Positions 5,258-6,084 of a stretch of DNA of 6,084 nucleotides are shown here, in pieces. Position 1 is the stretch's first letter, and every line of letters begins with the position of its first letter. Made by a program: the position numbers and the translations under genes. Location of the stretch: contig JAJRVC010000303.1 of assembly GCA_024277475.1 (NCBI GenBank), forward strand, positions 1 to 6,084, in the 5' to 3' direction. This DNA comes from Deltaproteobacteria bacterium (GTDB taxonomy: Bacteria > Desulfobacterota > Desulfobacteria > Desulfobacterales > JAFDCJ01). The notes under the pieces were generated by a model. It searched no databases, was not told the DNA's origin, and saw only the letters and a list, made by a program, of their open reading frames with translations.

Positions 5258-5270
5258 GAACGGGATTCCA
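5256..5270. promoter_or_regulatory. IclR-box-like operator overlapping the IclR-family start codon
   Basis: TGGAA (5256-5260), five bases, then TTCCA (5266-5270) is a 15-bp palindrome. It has the same length and outer arms as the E. coli IclR consensus TGGAAATNATTTCCA as I know it. The last A is the A of the proposed ATG. A repressor bound here would block elongation from the promoter at 5162-5189, which fits autorepression. Confidence 0.5.
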
Positions 5271-6070
5271 TGAGCATACAATCTGTTGATCGCGCCCTGG
5301 ATATTTTGCAGCTTTTTTCGGCTTCAAAAACACGGCTGGGAATTTCAGAGATGAGCAGGGCTTTGGGGCTCATGAATTCTACGGTGCATGGTCTTGTGCG
5401 CACGCTTGCCAAACACGGGTTTCTTAGGCAGGATCCGGAAACGCGTAAATATTCCCTTGGTGTCAGCAACCTGGAGCTTGGTCATTTCTTTTTGGGCGCT
5501 TTGAAAATTTATCAGGTGGGTTCCAGGCCCACCCATCGCCTGGCCCAGCAAACCGGCCGGACCAGCCGTCTGGGGATATGGAATCAGGGTACGGTTGTGG
5601 TTATTTTAAATATTTTTGCCCGGCCGGAAGCCTTCCAGTACTATCATAGTGGTCCAAGAGTTCCGGCATACTGCTCTGCCCTGGGAAAATCCATCCTGGC
5701 TTCGCTTACCGTAAAAGATCTGGCTGCCTATTTTGAACACCACCATTTCATCCCCTATACTGCACACAGCATTACCGACCGTGGACAACTCATGGAAAAT
5801 CTTGAGCAGACGCACCTGCGAGGTTATGACGTGGATCGCGAAGAATCCCTCATGGGGGTGTTTTGCCTGGCCGCACCGATTTTTGATGAAACCAGAAACC
5901 CGGTGGCCGCTATCAGCGTATCGGGTGGCCCGGATCTTCTTGATGATAAGCAACTGACACAGGTTGCCCAGGAACTGATCCACACCTCCAAAGAAATTTC
6001 ACAGTCAATGGGTTTTCAGCCGGAAGTGGCCGTTTTTACCAAGTCCAAAGGCTTTGCCCCTGCTGAATGA
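5270..6070 (+). CDS. IclR-family transcriptional regulator
   Basis: IclR-family regulators bind DNA as dimers or tetramers through an N-terminal winged helix-turn-helix and sense small molecules, often aromatic or organic acids, with a C-terminal GAF-like domain. The 266-residue product (usual length about 250-270) begins MSIQSVDRALDILQLFSAS, the family N-terminus. The HTH spans about residues 25-45 (ISEMSRALGL, STVHGLVRTLAKHGFL) and the wing runs to YSLG at 61-64. The effector domain shows CSALGKSILA (C135 onward), RGYDVDREESLMGVFCLAAP with C199, and VAAISVSGG. ATG 5270 is preferred over the in-frame TTG at 5255, which would add only five residues. The Shine-Dalgarno is weak (GGGA, 5262-5265). 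No adjacent enzyme gene is visible, so ligand and targets are unknown; they may lie beyond 6084. Confidence 0.93.
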   Translation: MSIQSVDRALDILQLFSASKTRLGISEMSRALGLMNSTVHGLVRTLAKHGFLRQDPETRKYSLGVSNLELGHFFLGALKIYQVGSRPTHRLAQQTGRTSRLGIWNQGTVVVILNIFARPEAFQYYHSGPRVPAYCSALGKSILASLTVKDLAAYFEHHHFIPYTAHSITDRGQLMENLEQTHLRGYDVDREESLMGVFCLAAPIFDETRNPVAAISVSGGPDLLDDKQLTQVAQELIHTSKEISQSMGFQPEVAVFTKSKGFAPAE

Positions 6071-6084
6071 AGCGGTCCGATTCA

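Noticed and set aside
5255..5269. TTG at 5255 as the IclR-family start
   Set aside because: It adds five non-conserved residues; ATG 5270 lies directly before the conserved SIQSVDRAL.
5606..5983. 125-codon minus-strand ORF opposite the IclR-family gene
   Set aside because: Antisense shadow of a full-length IclR-family protein.

Overview
The window looks like a chromosomal segment of a Gram-negative anaerobe of the Desulfobacterota (former Deltaproteobacteria, Desulfobacteraceae-like). This is inferred from the gene order ffh-rpsP-KH protein-rimM-trmD-TM1570-like methyltransferase-rplS-rnhB, from protein motifs, and from two dispersed-repeat types that I recall as common in such genomes. The genus cannot be fixed from sequence alone.

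Positions 1-4331, all on the plus strand, form a conserved translation/RNA-maturation cluster. It holds the 3' part of ffh (signal recognition particle GTPase), rpsP (bS16), a small KH RNA-binding protein, rimM (30S maturation), trmD (tRNA m1G37 methyltransferase), a second SPOUT-fold methyltransferase overlapping trmD by 44 nt, rplS (bL19) and rnhB (RNase HII). Together they cover protein targeting, ribosomal proteins and assembly, tRNA modification and removal of RNA from DNA. Tight junctions (TAAATG at KH/rimM, the 44-nt overlap, 15- and 20-nt gaps) suggest a polycistronic operon with translational coupling.

Three longer gaps interrupt the cluster. Positions 744-901 hold no gene but have small inverted repeats, one presenting the KH gene's Shine-Dalgarno sequence in a hairpin loop. 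Positions 1672-1825 are a 154-bp inverted-repeat element whose right arm ends at the trmD start. Positions 3504-3718 are a second, unrelated inverted-repeat element that fills the rplS-rnhB gap and ends just before the rnhB start. In both cases the translation initiation region of a core gene now lies in or against repeat DNA.

Positions 4405-5042, minus strand, carry a type II toxin-antitoxin pair: an AbrB/MazE-type antitoxin and a VapC PIN-domain toxin. It has a TTGACA promoter, a perfect palindrome as likely operator, and an A/T-rich composition suggesting acquisition. It lies where many relatives continue with yraN and rsmI. From 5270 a divergent IclR-family regulator follows, with its own sigma70-type promoter and an IclR-box-like palindrome overlapping its start codon.

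I see no CRISPR array, tRNA, rRNA, transposase or phage gene, and no convincing new multigene system. The most interesting signals are the two repeat insertions at start codons, the overlapping SPOUT pair and the IclR box.
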